Numbered from the stretch's first letter, positions 24,307 through 34,400 are shown. The stretch is DNA of 64,000 nt from Alicyclobacillaceae bacterium I2511 (GCA_003584005.1 QXHL01000013.1:1-64000); one strand, 5' to 3'. Numbers and translations are program-made. Notes: generated by a model not told the origin, from the sequence alone.

Positions 24307-24804
24307 ATGCAGAATCGTGATGAGAAATTTGACATAAAAGCCGTCCAGGACTTTTATCCCGACGATTTTTCCTGGTGTTATGGTTGTGGCAGATTGAACG
24401 AAAAGGGACTCCAAATAAAGACCAGATGGGATGATACGGGGACTGTGACGGAATATCTCCCACGCCCGGAACATATGGCCATTCCAGGTTATGTTTATGG
24501 CGGTTTGGCCGTTTCGCTCATTGACTGTCATAGCACTGGAACGGCTTCGCTTGCACTACATCGTCGTGACGGACACGAGCTTGGCGACGGTGCGCCTGTG
24601 CCGCGCTGCGTGACAGCGTCTCTCAAAACGGACTTTTTGAAACCTACACCGCTTGGAAAACCCATTCTGATTCGCGGTGAAATTCGCGAAGTGGGAAAGC
24701 GGAAGGTGGTGGTTCATAGCGAACTGTTTGTTGAAGGTGTGTTGTGTGTGCGTGGGGAAGTGGTAGCCGTAATGGCACCCGAGACGATGATGGGAGGGGC
24801 GTGA
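24307..24804 (+). CDS. Hotdog-fold thioesterase (PaaI-like)
   Basis: 165 residues from ATG 24307, with GGGG 9 bases upstream; earlier starts lack a site. Layout: WCYGCGRLNEKGLQIK, a Cys pair near the start seen in one PaaI subgroup, then EHMAIPGYVYGGLAVSLIDCHSTGTASL containing the hotdog helix with the active-site G-G..S.-D region, then beta strands TASLKTDFLKPTPLG and VVVHSELFVEGVLCVRGEVVAV. The family hydrolyses acyl-CoA or acyl-carrier thioesters. No operon partner. Confidence 0.75.
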   Translation: MQNRDEKFDIKAVQDFYPDDFSWCYGCGRLNEKGLQIKTRWDDTGTVTEYLPRPEHMAIPGYVYGGLAVSLIDCHSTGTASLALHRRDGHELGDGAPVPRCVTASLKTDFLKPTPLGKPILIRGEIREVGKRKVVVHSELFVEGVLCVRGEVVAVMAPETMMGGA

Positions 24805-25422
24805 AATAACTCGGTTGCCAATCTCCGGTTGTTCAACCTGTAAGGTTAAGCACTAGTTTAATGCTTATTGTCTCTAAAACGGGAGTTCTGACCCCTTTTC
24901 CGGACAACCTCTAATAGCGAGACGTTTTCATTTCTGGTGGGGACCGTCAGGCCATGAATGTTTCGGTCGTTGGTAAAGATGTGCATCTTTTTTTAAGATT
25001 GGATGCTCCTCTCGCAGCTCACGTTTTTCTTGCAAAAGATCCTGTTAGACCTTTGCTTTCGCCGTGTGCACTATTTTTGCCTAAAGCCAGCGGTTGATAT
25101 GAGGGGCGTTTGCCTGGAGTATTTCGAAGCCCAATGCTGCGAGGATGTTCTACACTGGTTTCCTCGCGCTATAGCCGATTCCATCACTAAATATATGGTT
25201 CAGTCTGAAAATAAGCCGAAGTCGATTAAATTCGCTATAATACTCTCGTGAGACAATATTTAAAAAAGACGTATCTGTAAGCGCTTAATGTGTACCCCGT
25301 GGGGTAAAAAGCAGGGAGGGAATACACCGCGTTTATGGGATTTCAAGTAACTTTATTTTCTTTCTTATCAAACGAACTCGTGGTATCAAGGGTGAAAAAA
25401 ACAATAGTGAGAGGGAGGACTT
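24805..25422. other. Intergenic region upstream of citrate synthase
   Basis: About 600 bp. Apart from a cre-like site at 25276 I see no supported gene; an 82-codon frame near 25003-25251 has no ribosome site or motif. Confidence 0.5.
25276..25289. promoter_or_regulatory. cre-like catabolite-control site
   Basis: TGTAAGCGCTTAAT, one to two bases from the CcpA operator TGTAARCGYTTACA, 150 bp upstream of the citrate synthase start. CcpA control of citrate synthase is established in Bacillus. Confidence 0.45.
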
Positions 25423-25425
25423 ATG

Positions 25426-26766
25426 ATGTCATTGAAAGAAAAACTGGCTGGGAAAATTGCTCAAGAGAGGCCCCGTACGACTAAACTTTTAAAGGAGTTT
25501 GGCAATGTAAAGATTGACGATGTCACCATTTCGCAGACAATTGGCGGCATGAGGGGTATTAAGTCAATGGTAACAGACATTTCCTATCTTGATCCGGAAG
25601 AGGGAATCCGATTCCGTGGCTACACGATTCCTGAAGTTATGGATAAATTACCGAAGGTACCAGGCGCAGAGATGCCCTATGTAGAAGGACAGTTTTACCT
25701 GTTACTCACAGGTGAAATTCCGACATTGGAAGAAGTTCAGGAATTAGCGGAAGAACTTAAAGAGAAACGGGTCCTACCTGAGTATGTGAAAGACATACTC
25801 AGAGCAATGCCGAGAGACACGCATCCAATGACTATGTTTTCGGCGGGCATCCTTGCCATGCAAAGGGAATCGAAGTTTGCCAAGTATTACAACGAGGGGC
25901 ATTTTAACAAAAATACCGCATGGGAACCCATGTTTGAAGATGCACTGGATTTGTTAGCGAAATTGCCGTTGCTTGGGGCTTATATCTATAGAATGAAATA
26001 TAAAGGTGACACATTTATCCCGTCGAATCCGGACCTCGATTTAGGCGGTGACTTTGCCAACATGATGGGTATCGCAAAACCATATGATGATGTGGCAAGA
26101 ATGTACTTCATTCTCCATGCAGATCATGAAAGTGGTAATGTCTCCGCCCACACTGCACACCTTGTGGCTTCAGCTTTGTCGGATGTGTACTATGCTTACT
26201 CCGCTGCTATGGGTGGTCTGGCAGGCCCCTTACATGGTCTTGCCAATCAGGAAGTACTGAAGTGGATTCAAGAAATGATGAAAGACAAAAGCGGCGGTAA
26301 AGTGCCTACAAAAGACGAGCTGACAAAGTTTGTAAAAGAGACCCTATCAAGTGGTCAAGTCATTCCAGGCTACGGGCACGCTGTTTTGAGAAAAACGGAT
26401 CCACGCTACATGGCGCAAAGAGAATTTGCATTAACACATCTGACTTACGACCCAACCTTTGAGGTGGTATCCATGCTATTTGAAGTGGTTCCACCTGTTT
26501 TGTCCTCTATGGGTAAAGTAAAGAATCCGTGGCCGAACGTTGACGCTCAATCCGGTGTCATCCAGTGGCACTATGGGGTAGTCGAATATGATTTTTATAC
26601 AGTGCTATTTGGTATTGGGAGAGCACTCGGCGTATTTGCAAACCTCATATGGGATCGCGCGCTTGGTTATGCAATTGAAAGGCCAAAATCTGTAACTACA
26701 GAAATGCTTGAACAGTGGGCTACACATGAACCTCTCTATAAGCAAGCTGAAACAGTTAAGCAATAA
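25426..26766 (+). CDS. Citrate synthase, mitochondrial/eukaryotic-type length and motifs
   Basis: 446 residues from ATG 25426 (a second ATG lies at 25423; GGGAGG 7 bases upstream). Condenses acetyl-CoA with oxaloacetate. The catalytic residues are visible: His in GPLHGLANQE, His in VIPGYGHAVLRKTDPRY, and Asp in NPWPNVDAQSGV. The long N-terminal section (GMRGIKSMVTDISYLDPEEGIRFRGYTIPE) and overall size match the eukaryotic mitochondrial subgroup rather than the ~370-residue type II enzymes usual in Bacillota. It stands alone, without isocitrate or malate dehydrogenase neighbours. A cre-like site upstream suggests carbon control. Confidence 0.93.
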   Translation: MSLKEKLAGKIAQERPRTTKLLKEFGNVKIDDVTISQTIGGMRGIKSMVTDISYLDPEEGIRFRGYTIPEVMDKLPKVPGAEMPYVEGQFYLLLTGEIPTLEEVQELAEELKEKRVLPEYVKDILRAMPRDTHPMTMFSAGILAMQRESKFAKYYNEGHFNKNTAWEPMFEDALDLLAKLPLLGAYIYRMKYKGDTFIPSNPDLDLGGDFANMMGIAKPYDDVARMYFILHADHESGNVSAHTAHLVASALSDVYYAYSAAMGGLAGPLHGLANQEVLKWIQEMMKDKSGGKVPTKDELTKFVKETLSSGQVIPGYGHAVLRKTDPRYMAQREFALTHLTYDPTFEVVSMLFEVVPPVLSSMGKVKNPWPNVDAQSGVIQWHYGVVEYDFYTVLFGIGRALGVFANLIWDRALGYAIERPKSVTTEMLEQWATHEPLYKQAETVKQ

Positions 26767-27510
26767 CAGATTTGCTTAAACACCAATTGGTGTCCAGCAA
26801 ACAATGAAATACTCGAGGGATGGCCGTATTTTAGGTGTGTAATAGGTATACAATTGGGGCCACTTGCCAAGCTCCCAGGCCAGTGACCCTTATCACTTCT
26901 ACCTCCACTTCGTTAGTCTTGATTCTCGTTGTTTAAGAATATTTTCTTTCTCGTTCGCTCGTTGTTAGATAATCAATGGGAGAGTGAACATGTTCATCGT
27001 TGACCATGTTGTAGCCTGGAGATTCATTTTTGAGTAACTCGCTTCTCCTCACATCCCATCCTCTGCTGCCCCTACCTGCCCGAAGGATTGGGGAGACCTG
27101 CCTTAGTGAAAGAAGCACCGATTTTTTCGGTTCTTCTAATAAGGGTCCCCCAGTCGCTAAATCATTAAATATCAAGCGATGAAACGCAAATAAGGGTGTG
27201 AAAGTCGTCTATTGCTCGTTTTTCCACCGTGTTTGCACCGCTTTTACTGAAATAAGGGCCTGGCGGACGCTTATTGATGCGAAAAGTGGCTTGAAAAGGC
27301 ACATAAGCGTCCTGGGGTCCCTTATTTGAAACGGCCGATTTAGTTCCCAAGAGAATCCTAGCTGGGGAGTATCAATTGCAGAAGAAACCCCTATTATGGA
27401 ATGCGAATGTTCTACTGGAATGCGAATGTTTTACGATACCTAGTGTATCGACAGTATCAAAGTAGTGTCTATATTAGCCCTTTCTTATGACAACGATTGC
27501 ATCCCTATGG
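26767..27510. other. Intergenic region between citrate synthase and the MFS leader
   Basis: About 740 bp without a supported gene. Four AATAAGGG motifs (about 27140-27330, one inverted) belong to the dyad listed separately. Confidence 0.45.
27250..27327. repeat. 25-bp interrupted inverted repeat (mini-element or structured site)
   Basis: Arms 27250-27274 and 27303-27327 share AAATAAGGG and GGACGCTTAT as perfect complements, separated by a 6-bp unmatched block, with a 28-bp centre. Two more AATAAGGG motifs lie within 120 bp to the left. It could be a miniature transposon remnant or a regulatory dyad. Confidence 0.5.
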
Positions 27511-27539
27511 TTGCAACCCTAGGGAGGATGGAATATACT
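27511..27539 (+). promoter_or_regulatory. Sigma-A promoter of the MFS leader transcript
   Basis: TTGCAA (27511-27516), 17 bases, TATACT (27534-27539). The same pair of hexamers with the same spacing precedes the OppA-like gene at 36419. Confidence 0.7.
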
Positions 27540-27576
27540 GAGTCTGCTAAACTTTTGGGAAGAGGCGGTGAATTCG

Positions 27577-27672
27577 ATGCGAGTCTGTGTGACAGCACGT
27601 GTTACAGCACCCGTGCCTAACTTCAGTCTGTTATCCATTGACTTGTCCACGCCTCGCGGTCGGGAACGCTAG
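27577..27672 (+). CDS. 31-aa leader ORF upstream of the MFS transporter
   Basis: ATG 27577 has GAGGCGGTG about 7 bases upstream and lies about 30 nt after the predicted transcription start. The peptide begins MRVCVTARVTAPVP and ends in TPRGRER. It stops 19 bp before a strong terminator hairpin, and the MFS gene follows. Promoter, short ORF, terminator and efflux gene in this order is the layout of ribosome-mediated attenuation, as known for several antibiotic-efflux genes. Translation of the leader and the inducing signal are inferred. Confidence 0.45.
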   Translation: MRVCVTARVTAPVPNFSLLSIDLSTPRGRER

Positions 27673-27691
27673 CTGACAAAACGCGAATGCG

Positions 27692-27722
27692 CGCCACGGA
27701 CGAGTCGGTCCGTGGCGTCTTT
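27692..27722 (+). terminator. Terminator hairpin in the MFS leader
   Basis: CGCCACGGAC (27692-27701) and GTCCGTGGCG (27708-27717), 6-nt loop, followed by TCTTT. It lies between the leader ORF and the MFS start. Confidence 0.65.
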
Positions 27723-27850
27723 GTGTGCTCAGGCACTCGCGTAACGGCCCGGCCGTTTCCCCGGGGCACCTCGTTCTGCTGTCTTCGCTGCTGTCTTCGT
27801 TTCTGTCTCCGCTGCCGCGTCGCGAAATCAATCGCAAAGAGGAGACCTGC

Positions 27851-29119
27851 ATGAAATTCCGCGAGCTTCACCACAACATAAAAATTCGCATCTATGTTTT
27901 ATTCGCCTTTGGTACGGTGCAAGCCACCACTATGCCTTTTATGGCAATTTACTTTTCTAGACAATTTGGCCAGGTCCTCACGGGAACTCTGTTGGCGGCT
28001 ACTATGTTTGCCGGGATGTTGAGTGGCGCATGGGGCGGTTATGCTGCAGACCGCTTCGGTCGTCGTAAGTTGATGATTCTCTCTGAATTCATTTTTTTGC
28101 TTAGCTATATGGCGATGGCTGTTGCCAATAGTCCATGGTTCCAGTCAGCTGTGGTGACGTTTGCCGCCTTTCTCGTACAAAACCTTTGCTGGGGCGTGTA
28201 CGGTCCTGTGGATGACGCCATGATTCTGGACGTCACGGATGCCCACAATCGTCAGTACGTTTTTGCGCTCTTTTACTGGCTCATCAATCTGACGATGGCG
28301 GTGGGGACCAGCATTGGCGCTATTTTATTCAACTCCGCACGTTTTTTTCTTTTCACAGGCATGGTCGTTGTGCTCATTGGCACACTCTTGACCACGATTT
28401 TTTTCATTCGCGAGACACACCACCCGCATCCCTCATCGCCTGCGGTTCGTGAAGGGATTGTGCGTAAATACTGGCGAGTGTTTTCCGACCGACCGTTTGT
28501 CCTCATGCTGTTGGCCAGCACGTTAACGGGCACTGTAGAGATGCAACTCACCAACTATATTGGCGTGCATCTTTCGCTGGGCATGCTGTCACAGGATGTG
28601 CATCTGGGACACTTTGTGGCCCGATTGACTGGAATTAACATGGTGGGTTTTCTTCAGACAGAAAACACCCTCCTTGTGGTTCTCTTTGCGTCGATGGCCA
28701 TGGCGGTTGCACAGCGACTGTCCGATGGGGCAGTACTCGCTTTAGGCATCGGAATGAACGCCGCTGGCTATGCTGTCCTGTGTTTCGCCACATCGCCGTG
28801 GATGCTGGGTGCCGCCATGCTGGTAGCGACACTGGGCGAGGTGTTGCGCGTGCCTGTCACACAGGCCTATATGGGGGACCTCGCGCCAGCCCATTCGCGC
28901 AGTTCCTACCTCGCCGTGATGGCGATGTCGTTTGGGGTTTCACGCGTGTTGGCGTCTTTTGGAATCGTACTTGGGGCACATGTGTCGCCATGGACAATGA
29001 GTGTCGTTACGCTCGGACTGGGCTTCGCCGGTTACCTAGGCTACACACGTGTGATGACGGTGGCACATGCCCGCCGCAGAGCCGAGCGAAATGCGATGCA
29101 AACAGAGACGACTTGTTGA
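27851..29119 (+). CDS. MFS transporter (drug-efflux-like)
   Basis: 422 residues from ATG 27851 with AAAGAGGAG 7 bases upstream; a longer in-frame extension to 27725 crosses the terminator and lacks a site. Twelve predicted helices. The MFS loop 2-3 motif appears as WGGYAADRFGRRKLM. The second half contains EVLRVPVTQAYMGDLAPAHSRSSY, resembling the MdtG/YttB-like efflux subgroup. Substrate unknown. The leader ORF and terminator upstream suggest induction by a ribosome- or transcript-targeting compound. The last stop is about 27 bp from the Wadjet promoter. Confidence 0.85.
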   Translation: MKFRELHHNIKIRIYVLFAFGTVQATTMPFMAIYFSRQFGQVLTGTLLAATMFAGMLSGAWGGYAADRFGRRKLMILSEFIFLLSYMAMAVANSPWFQSAVVTFAAFLVQNLCWGVYGPVDDAMILDVTDAHNRQYVFALFYWLINLTMAVGTSIGAILFNSARFFLFTGMVVVLIGTLLTTIFFIRETHHPHPSSPAVREGIVRKYWRVFSDRPFVLMLLASTLTGTVEMQLTNYIGVHLSLGMLSQDVHLGHFVARLTGINMVGFLQTENTLLVVLFASMAMAVAQRLSDGAVLALGIGMNAAGYAVLCFATSPWMLGAAMLVATLGEVLRVPVTQAYMGDLAPAHSRSSYLAVMAMSFGVSRVLASFGIVLGAHVSPWTMSVVTLGLGFAGYLGYTRVMTVAHARRRAERNAMQTETTC

Positions 29120-29145
29120 GCCGCAAAGAGGATGGAAGGTTTTCT

Positions 29146-29174
29146 TTTACAGTCTGTCCCCAGTCCCGTACAAT
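29146..29174 (+). promoter_or_regulatory. Promoter of the Wadjet operon
   Basis: TTTACA (29146-29151), 17 bases, TACAAT (29169-29174). The predicted transcription start is about 20 nt before jetA. Confidence 0.65.
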
Positions 29175-29200
29175 AGAATTAAGGACGATTTTTCGACAGG

Positions 29201-30700
29201 ATGGAACGCATGGAAAACATGGAAAGCATTTTTGCCACGGTGCCGGAGAACCTGTTCTCCCTCCTGGCTTCACCCAATAAGCACATTTACTTTCAAGCCT
29301 TGATGGTCCTGCGGGATTGCTATCAGCGGGAATTAAACTTTTCCAGATCTCAATTGGTAGTTTACCTGATTAGTGGCATGGAACAGGAGCTATATCAACT
29401 ATCGTTTGAGGAAGACAATCCAGTGGAACTGGAGGACCTTGGCCATAGTGACATGGCCACCCTTTCGGGACGTGCCCATGCTTTGGTGCGAAAGTTGCTG
29501 GACACTGGCTGGCTGAACATGGCTTTGGAGTCGGGCGGTTTCGCCGAGGTGCTTATGGTTCCGGAGTATTCTAGTGCATTGCTGGATACTTTTCATGCCA
29601 TTGTGAACCCAGGCGACAAGCCTTATAGCAAATTCACTTATACGGTTTACTCTAGTCTGAAAACGGCGGACGCCGAGCGGGACGAGTTTATGTTGCAGGG
29701 CTTGCATGCTGCACAGGATGCCACAATGTCTTTGCGGGAAAGTCTGCGCTCGCTACTGCATAATATTTTTACCTTTTATCAAAAATTGCAGGACCGTCAG
29801 GAAATCCAAGAACTGTTGGCAGAACACTTCGACGAGTATCAGTCAGGGATTGCGCTGAAAACTTACCATCCCTTGAAGACCGTGGACAGTGTTTACCGCT
29901 TTCGACCGCGGATTCTTTCCATTCTACGAGCATGGCTGCAGGCGCCAGAGGTGGTGTTGCAGATGGCCCGATTGTTGCGGAGACCCCACCCGGATTGGGA
30001 CGACGGACAGTGTCGGGCAGAGGTTTTGCGAATGATACACTTCATCATCGACACTTTTGAGTCGCTGGATGGCTTGTTGGAAGAGATTGATCGACGGAAT
30101 ACCAGTTACAGTCGAGCGTCTGTGGAACGCCTCCAGTACCTGTTGAATTCAGACCGGGACGTCAAAGGAAAGCTGATTGAATTAATGAAGGCACTCCCGC
30201 CATTGCACAGTTCCCAACAGAACCTGCTTGCTCAGGAAATGGCAGACCTGCCAGCCTTTGAGGTACGTTTCTTGGATGCAGACAGTCTTTATAAGGAGCC
30301 TCACAAGCGCCATCGAGAACCTCCGCAGCGCTTGCGCCCTCGTCCTTCGACAGACGCCTTTGATGCGGAAGCGGGGGAATTGCTGGAGCGAATGAACAAC
30401 CTCTACAGCTCCGACGAGGTTGCGGAGTTTTTGCGTCGCCAGTTGGGCCCGGATGGACGGGTGTTTACGGGGAATATGGAGATTACAGAGATGGATGATT
30501 TTTTGCGGACGATGGTCGCCCTGATTCAGGCGGATGAACCGGAACTGCCCTTTGCAGTGGAGTGGCCCAACCAGCCAGAGTCCGCAAGCGGAATTGTCCC
30601 GGAGGACTTGTCTCAGAATTCGTTGTCTGATTTACCGCGAGATACTGTGTGTGTCAATGGCTATCTTCTGCCGTCTTTGACTTTTGTCCAAAAGGACTGA
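29201..30700 (+). CDS. jetA: Wadjet defence protein JetA (MksF/kleisin-like)
   Basis: 499 residues; start ATG 29201, with in-frame ATGs at 29210 and 29219 as alternatives. Helical N-terminal domain (ESIFATVPENLFSLLASPNK), long central helices with the heptad-like run SLRSLLHNIFTFYQKLQDRQ, and a C-terminal domain rich in acidic residues with NLYSSDEVAEFL and GNMEITEMDDFL. Length, position and composition fit the JetA family (DUF5716), the kleisin subunit that bridges the SMC-like JetC heads. It is the first gene of jetABCD. I recognise it mainly from operon context; DUF5716 rather than DUF3375 points to a type II-like Wadjet. Confidence 0.82.
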   Translation: MERMENMESIFATVPENLFSLLASPNKHIYFQALMVLRDCYQRELNFSRSQLVVYLISGMEQELYQLSFEEDNPVELEDLGHSDMATLSGRAHALVRKLLDTGWLNMALESGGFAEVLMVPEYSSALLDTFHAIVNPGDKPYSKFTYTVYSSLKTADAERDEFMLQGLHAAQDATMSLRESLRSLLHNIFTFYQKLQDRQEIQELLAEHFDEYQSGIALKTYHPLKTVDSVYRFRPRILSILRAWLQAPEVVLQMARLLRRPHPDWDDGQCRAEVLRMIHFIIDTFESLDGLLEEIDRRNTSYSRASVERLQYLLNSDRDVKGKLIELMKALPPLHSSQQNLLAQEMADLPAFEVRFLDADSLYKEPHKRHREPPQRLRPRPSTDAFDAEAGELLERMNNLYSSDEVAEFLRRQLGPDGRVFTGNMEITEMDDFLRTMVALIQADEPELPFAVEWPNQPESASGIVPEDLSQNSLSDLPRDTVCVNGYLLPSLTFVQKD

Positions 30701-30704
30701 TTGG

Positions 30705-31478
30705 ATGAACTGGGACCAAGCCTATAACGCCCTGTCTGAAGGGGAGAAAGAAGACTTTGCCCGCATTCTCAGCCAATTGTTTGAGCAAACCTATCTGCTG
30801 CGGGATACCTGGGATATGCGGGAACAACGTCTTGCGGGCAACCGGGATTACTGGTTTGTAGAGCGGGTGTTTCCCATTTTCGACCACTACCTCAGAGTGT
30901 CCGGGTTTGAACTTCAACAAGACGCACAGCATGGGGTGATGGGACTTTACAACCGTTTTGGTAAAAACAGGATACGATTGGACAAGTACACCACGTATCT
31001 ACTGTATGCACTGAGAATCGTCTACGATGAGCAAATGGAGCAAGCTGCAATGCGCAAAGAAGTGATTGTATCCCTGCGGGAATCGCTGACAAAACTGAAT
31101 ATCCTCGGTTTGTTGGATCGACGGCTGACGGCCACTAACCTGATGCCGGCCCTCAAACAGTTGCGTAGACGACAGGTGTTGGGCCTGGTGGAGGGGGACG
31201 GGCACAATCCGGACAGCCGTTGGATGATTTATCCCACCATCACGTTATTGGTCACCGATGTACACATCAATGCACTATATGACCAGTACAAGGAGGGCAC
31301 AATGCAAGGTTCGGATGGATTGGAAGGCTGGGAGGAAACCGAGGAAGGCCAAGAGGGCCTGGCAGAAGTCGAGGGTCAGGAGGAGCAAGCAGATCTGGCA
31401 GAAGTCGAGAGCGACGAGGTCTGCACTGTTCCGGAAAATGTTCAGTCTATCCAGCGCACAGACGGAAAGCAGGTGTGA
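30705..31478 (+). CDS. jetB: Wadjet protein JetB (MksE/KITE-like)
   Basis: 257 residues from ATG 30705 with AAAGGA 9 bases upstream. Winged-helix KITE-type subunit: an N-terminal helix block (ARILSQLFEQTYLLRD), GLYNRFGKNRIRLDKYTTYLLYALRIVYDEQ, a signature region of DUF6063/DUF4194 JetB proteins, and a second winged helix (LRESLTKLNILGLLDRR...ALKQLRRRQVLGLVEGD). The last 55 residues are an unusual Glu/Gly/Ala-rich acidic tail with repeated GLAEVEG-like and DLAEVES-like units, coded by repetitive DNA at 31318-31412. The stop overlaps jetC. It would bind JetA and regulate the JetC heads. Confidence 0.82.
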   Translation: MNWDQAYNALSEGEKEDFARILSQLFEQTYLLRDTWDMREQRLAGNRDYWFVERVFPIFDHYLRVSGFELQQDAQHGVMGLYNRFGKNRIRLDKYTTYLLYALRIVYDEQMEQAAMRKEVIVSLRESLTKLNILGLLDRRLTATNLMPALKQLRRRQVLGLVEGDGHNPDSRWMIYPTITLLVTDVHINALYDQYKEGTMQGSDGLEGWEETEEGQEGLAEVEGQEEQADLAEVESDEVCTVPENVQSIQRTDGKQV

Positions 31479-34400
31479 CGGTGAAACAGCTAACCCGGAT
31501 GCTTTTGGTCAACTGGCACTACATTGATCATCAAATCCTTGACTTTGCGCCTATCAGCTTTCTCACCGGTAAAAACGGGGCTGGCAAGTCCACCATTCTG
31601 GATGCGCTACAACTGGTGATTTTGGGGGATACGTCCGGCCATTTTTTCAACAAGGCGGCCAACGACAACTCGCGGCGCAGCCTGCGGGGTTATTTGCGGG
31701 GTGAGGTGGCGGAAGTAGAGGAGCGGGGTTTGGTGTATCTGCGCTCCGGCCAGTTTTCGTCGTACATTGTCGCTGAGTTTACAGACACCGTGAAGAAACA
31801 AGCCTTCTGCTTTGGCGTGGTATTTGACAGTTCTCCCGAGGGGGACCATCAGCACCGCTTTTTTCAACTGAATGAGCCTTTGCCACAGTTTCATTTCATC
31901 CGAGACGATGTGCCTCTGGATATTCAGGGGCTACGGCAGTGGGGGTTGCAAAAGAAAAACCGTTTGGAGATGTTTGAGAGTAACAGGCGTTACCAGGAGG
32001 TTTTCTTGGCCAAAATGGGGGCTCTCAACGAAAAGTTTTTCCGTCTCTTTCGCAAGGCTGTCCCCTTCTCACCCATTATGGATGTGGCTGGGTTCATTTC
32101 GGAGTTTGTAGTGGACGTCAAGTCCCAAGTGGACATTGACGATATGCGAGCCAATATTCGTCACTACCGTTTGATGGAGCAGGAATTAAAGCGGGTGCAA
32201 GCGCGGGTGGAGAGTCTGGAACAGATCTCCGCAAAATATGTGGAACTGCAAACCGTTCTTTCGCGTCTACAGGTGTACCGCTATCTCTTGGACCGGGCCG
32301 ATTTGCACCGCTTAGAAAACAAACGTAATGACTTGCGTCGCCAGTTGGACTCCTGCGTCCTGCAACTGGAGCAAACGCGCCAAGCCCTGTCAAAGGAGGA
32401 AGTCCTGGCGAACAGCTTGCGGGAGCAACGGGACGTTTTGCTGGCTGAAAAGGTGGGCTCTAACGCATATGTGCGTCTGCAGCAGTTGGAGGCCGAAAAA
32501 AAACTGGTGGAGACCCAATTTGCTGGCCTTCGTCAGGGAGGTGTGCGCATAGACAGGCTGTGGGTGGATCATAAAACCCGCTGGGCTGCTGTGGCAGAGG
32601 GTCTCAAGGAAGTTTGCGATGGGATTGAATCGTCCAGTGTGGAGGAAGGACTGGGGATGGCAGAGAAAGTTGTGGGGGGCTTGGTGCAATCGGCGGGGAC
32701 CCGTTTGGGTCAGGCCCTCAAGTTGCTGCAGGCTGGCTTGGCTTCGTTGCCAAAGCCAGCCTTGTGGCGACAACGAAGCCTGTTGGATGAAGGCATACCC
32801 ACAGAATTGGACCTGCCACAAGTGGCTGCGGCCTTTTCAGCTTTGGGTGGGGCGGCCGCTCATTTGCGGGACGTACATCAGGAAGTCAAAGCCGCCCTGA
32901 CGGATTGGGAACAAAAGCAAATGGACTTACAGCGATCCATTGCTGAATTGGAGCAGGGCATCAAGCAGTACAATCCGATGGTGTTGTCACTGCAAAGGTC
33001 GTTACGGGCAGAATTGGCCCAGACGCTGCAGCCCCAAGTGGAGATTTTCGCGGATTTGCTGGAGGTCCGCAATCCTGAGTGGCAGGCAGCCATTGAGGGC
33101 TACCTACATACCCAACGTTTTCATTTGTTGCTGTCCCCAGAACTATTCTCCACAGCATTGCGCATCTACAACCAGGTAAAGAGGAGAGACCACCTGTTTG
33201 ATGTCGGTCTGGTGGATATTGCTAAAATTTTAGAACAAAAGCTGGAACGATGGCCAGGGTCTCTGGCTGAAGAGGTCGAAACACAGGACCCACACGCTCG
33301 TGCCTATGCTGATTATCTTTTAGGTCGGGTGATGAAGTGCGAGTCGGTGGAGGACCTGCGTAACTACCGCACTGCTGTGACCCGAGAGGGGATGCTATAC
33401 CAGAATTTCGTCGCCAGACAAATGAATCCCAAGCGTTGGGAAACCCTGTATCTTGGCAAGCGGGCCATTGCCATGCAACTGGCACAGCAACGTCAGCGCA
33501 AGCTGGAGGTGAATGCCTTGTTGATGACTTGGCAACCACTGCAGCAGAGATTATCCGGTTTTGCGATGCAAGACGCTCCCGGCAGCCGGGATCTAGAAGA
33601 CCTGCGGGAGTTTCAGGATAGCCTTTTTGGTCTCAAGCATTTGCGGGAAACGTATCGGCAGGTGGTGGACGAACTGGGCCACCTGGATTTGTCCTACCTG
33701 CTCACCCTGGATGAACGAATTCAGACTTGTGAAGCCGATTTGCATCAGGTTGCGGAGGACATTCGTCAGCACCAGCAAGCAGTGGGGGGATTAGAGCGGG
33801 AGGGCCAAGACCTGGAGGAACGAGCTCTACCCGTGGCAGAAGCCGACTTGATGCAGGCAAACGAGCGCCTGAAAGCCGGAGTTGAGCCTACTTTTGCGGA
33901 GAAAATTGGAGAGCCCCGCTATCAGCAAGAACTCAAACGTCTGGGTAGCATTGGTACCTTGATAGCCAACTTCACACGCCAGAAGGCTGCAGAAGCGACT
34001 CGTGTAGAACAGTATCAGCGAGCGTTGGTGCAGGCGCGGGAAGCCTACAACCGCCAGTTTCAGGCCGGGTTTGACATCCAGCGGTTTGACAACCAATCGT
34101 ACAATCAGGAACTGCAGGGGCTGCGAGACTCTCAGATGGCCGAGTATGAAGGCAAAATTAAGGCGGCTAAGGAGCGTGCCCAGGTGCAGTTCCAGGAGGA
34201 CTTCATCAGCAAGCTGCGCAACAACATTGAAACGGTGGAACTGCAAATTAAGGAACTCAACCAGGCCATTCACAGTGTTTCCTTCGGGAAAGACCGCTAT
34301 CGGTTTCAAGTGCGCCCCAACTCCGTATATCAGCTCTTTTACCAGATGATAACGGACGACATGCTGCTGGAGGGATTTGGGTTATTCTCACGAGTCTTCC

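Noticed and set aside
25003-25251. 82-codon frame upstream of citrate synthase
   Set aside because: No ribosome site; hydrophobic start is not a clean signal peptide and no homology is recognised.
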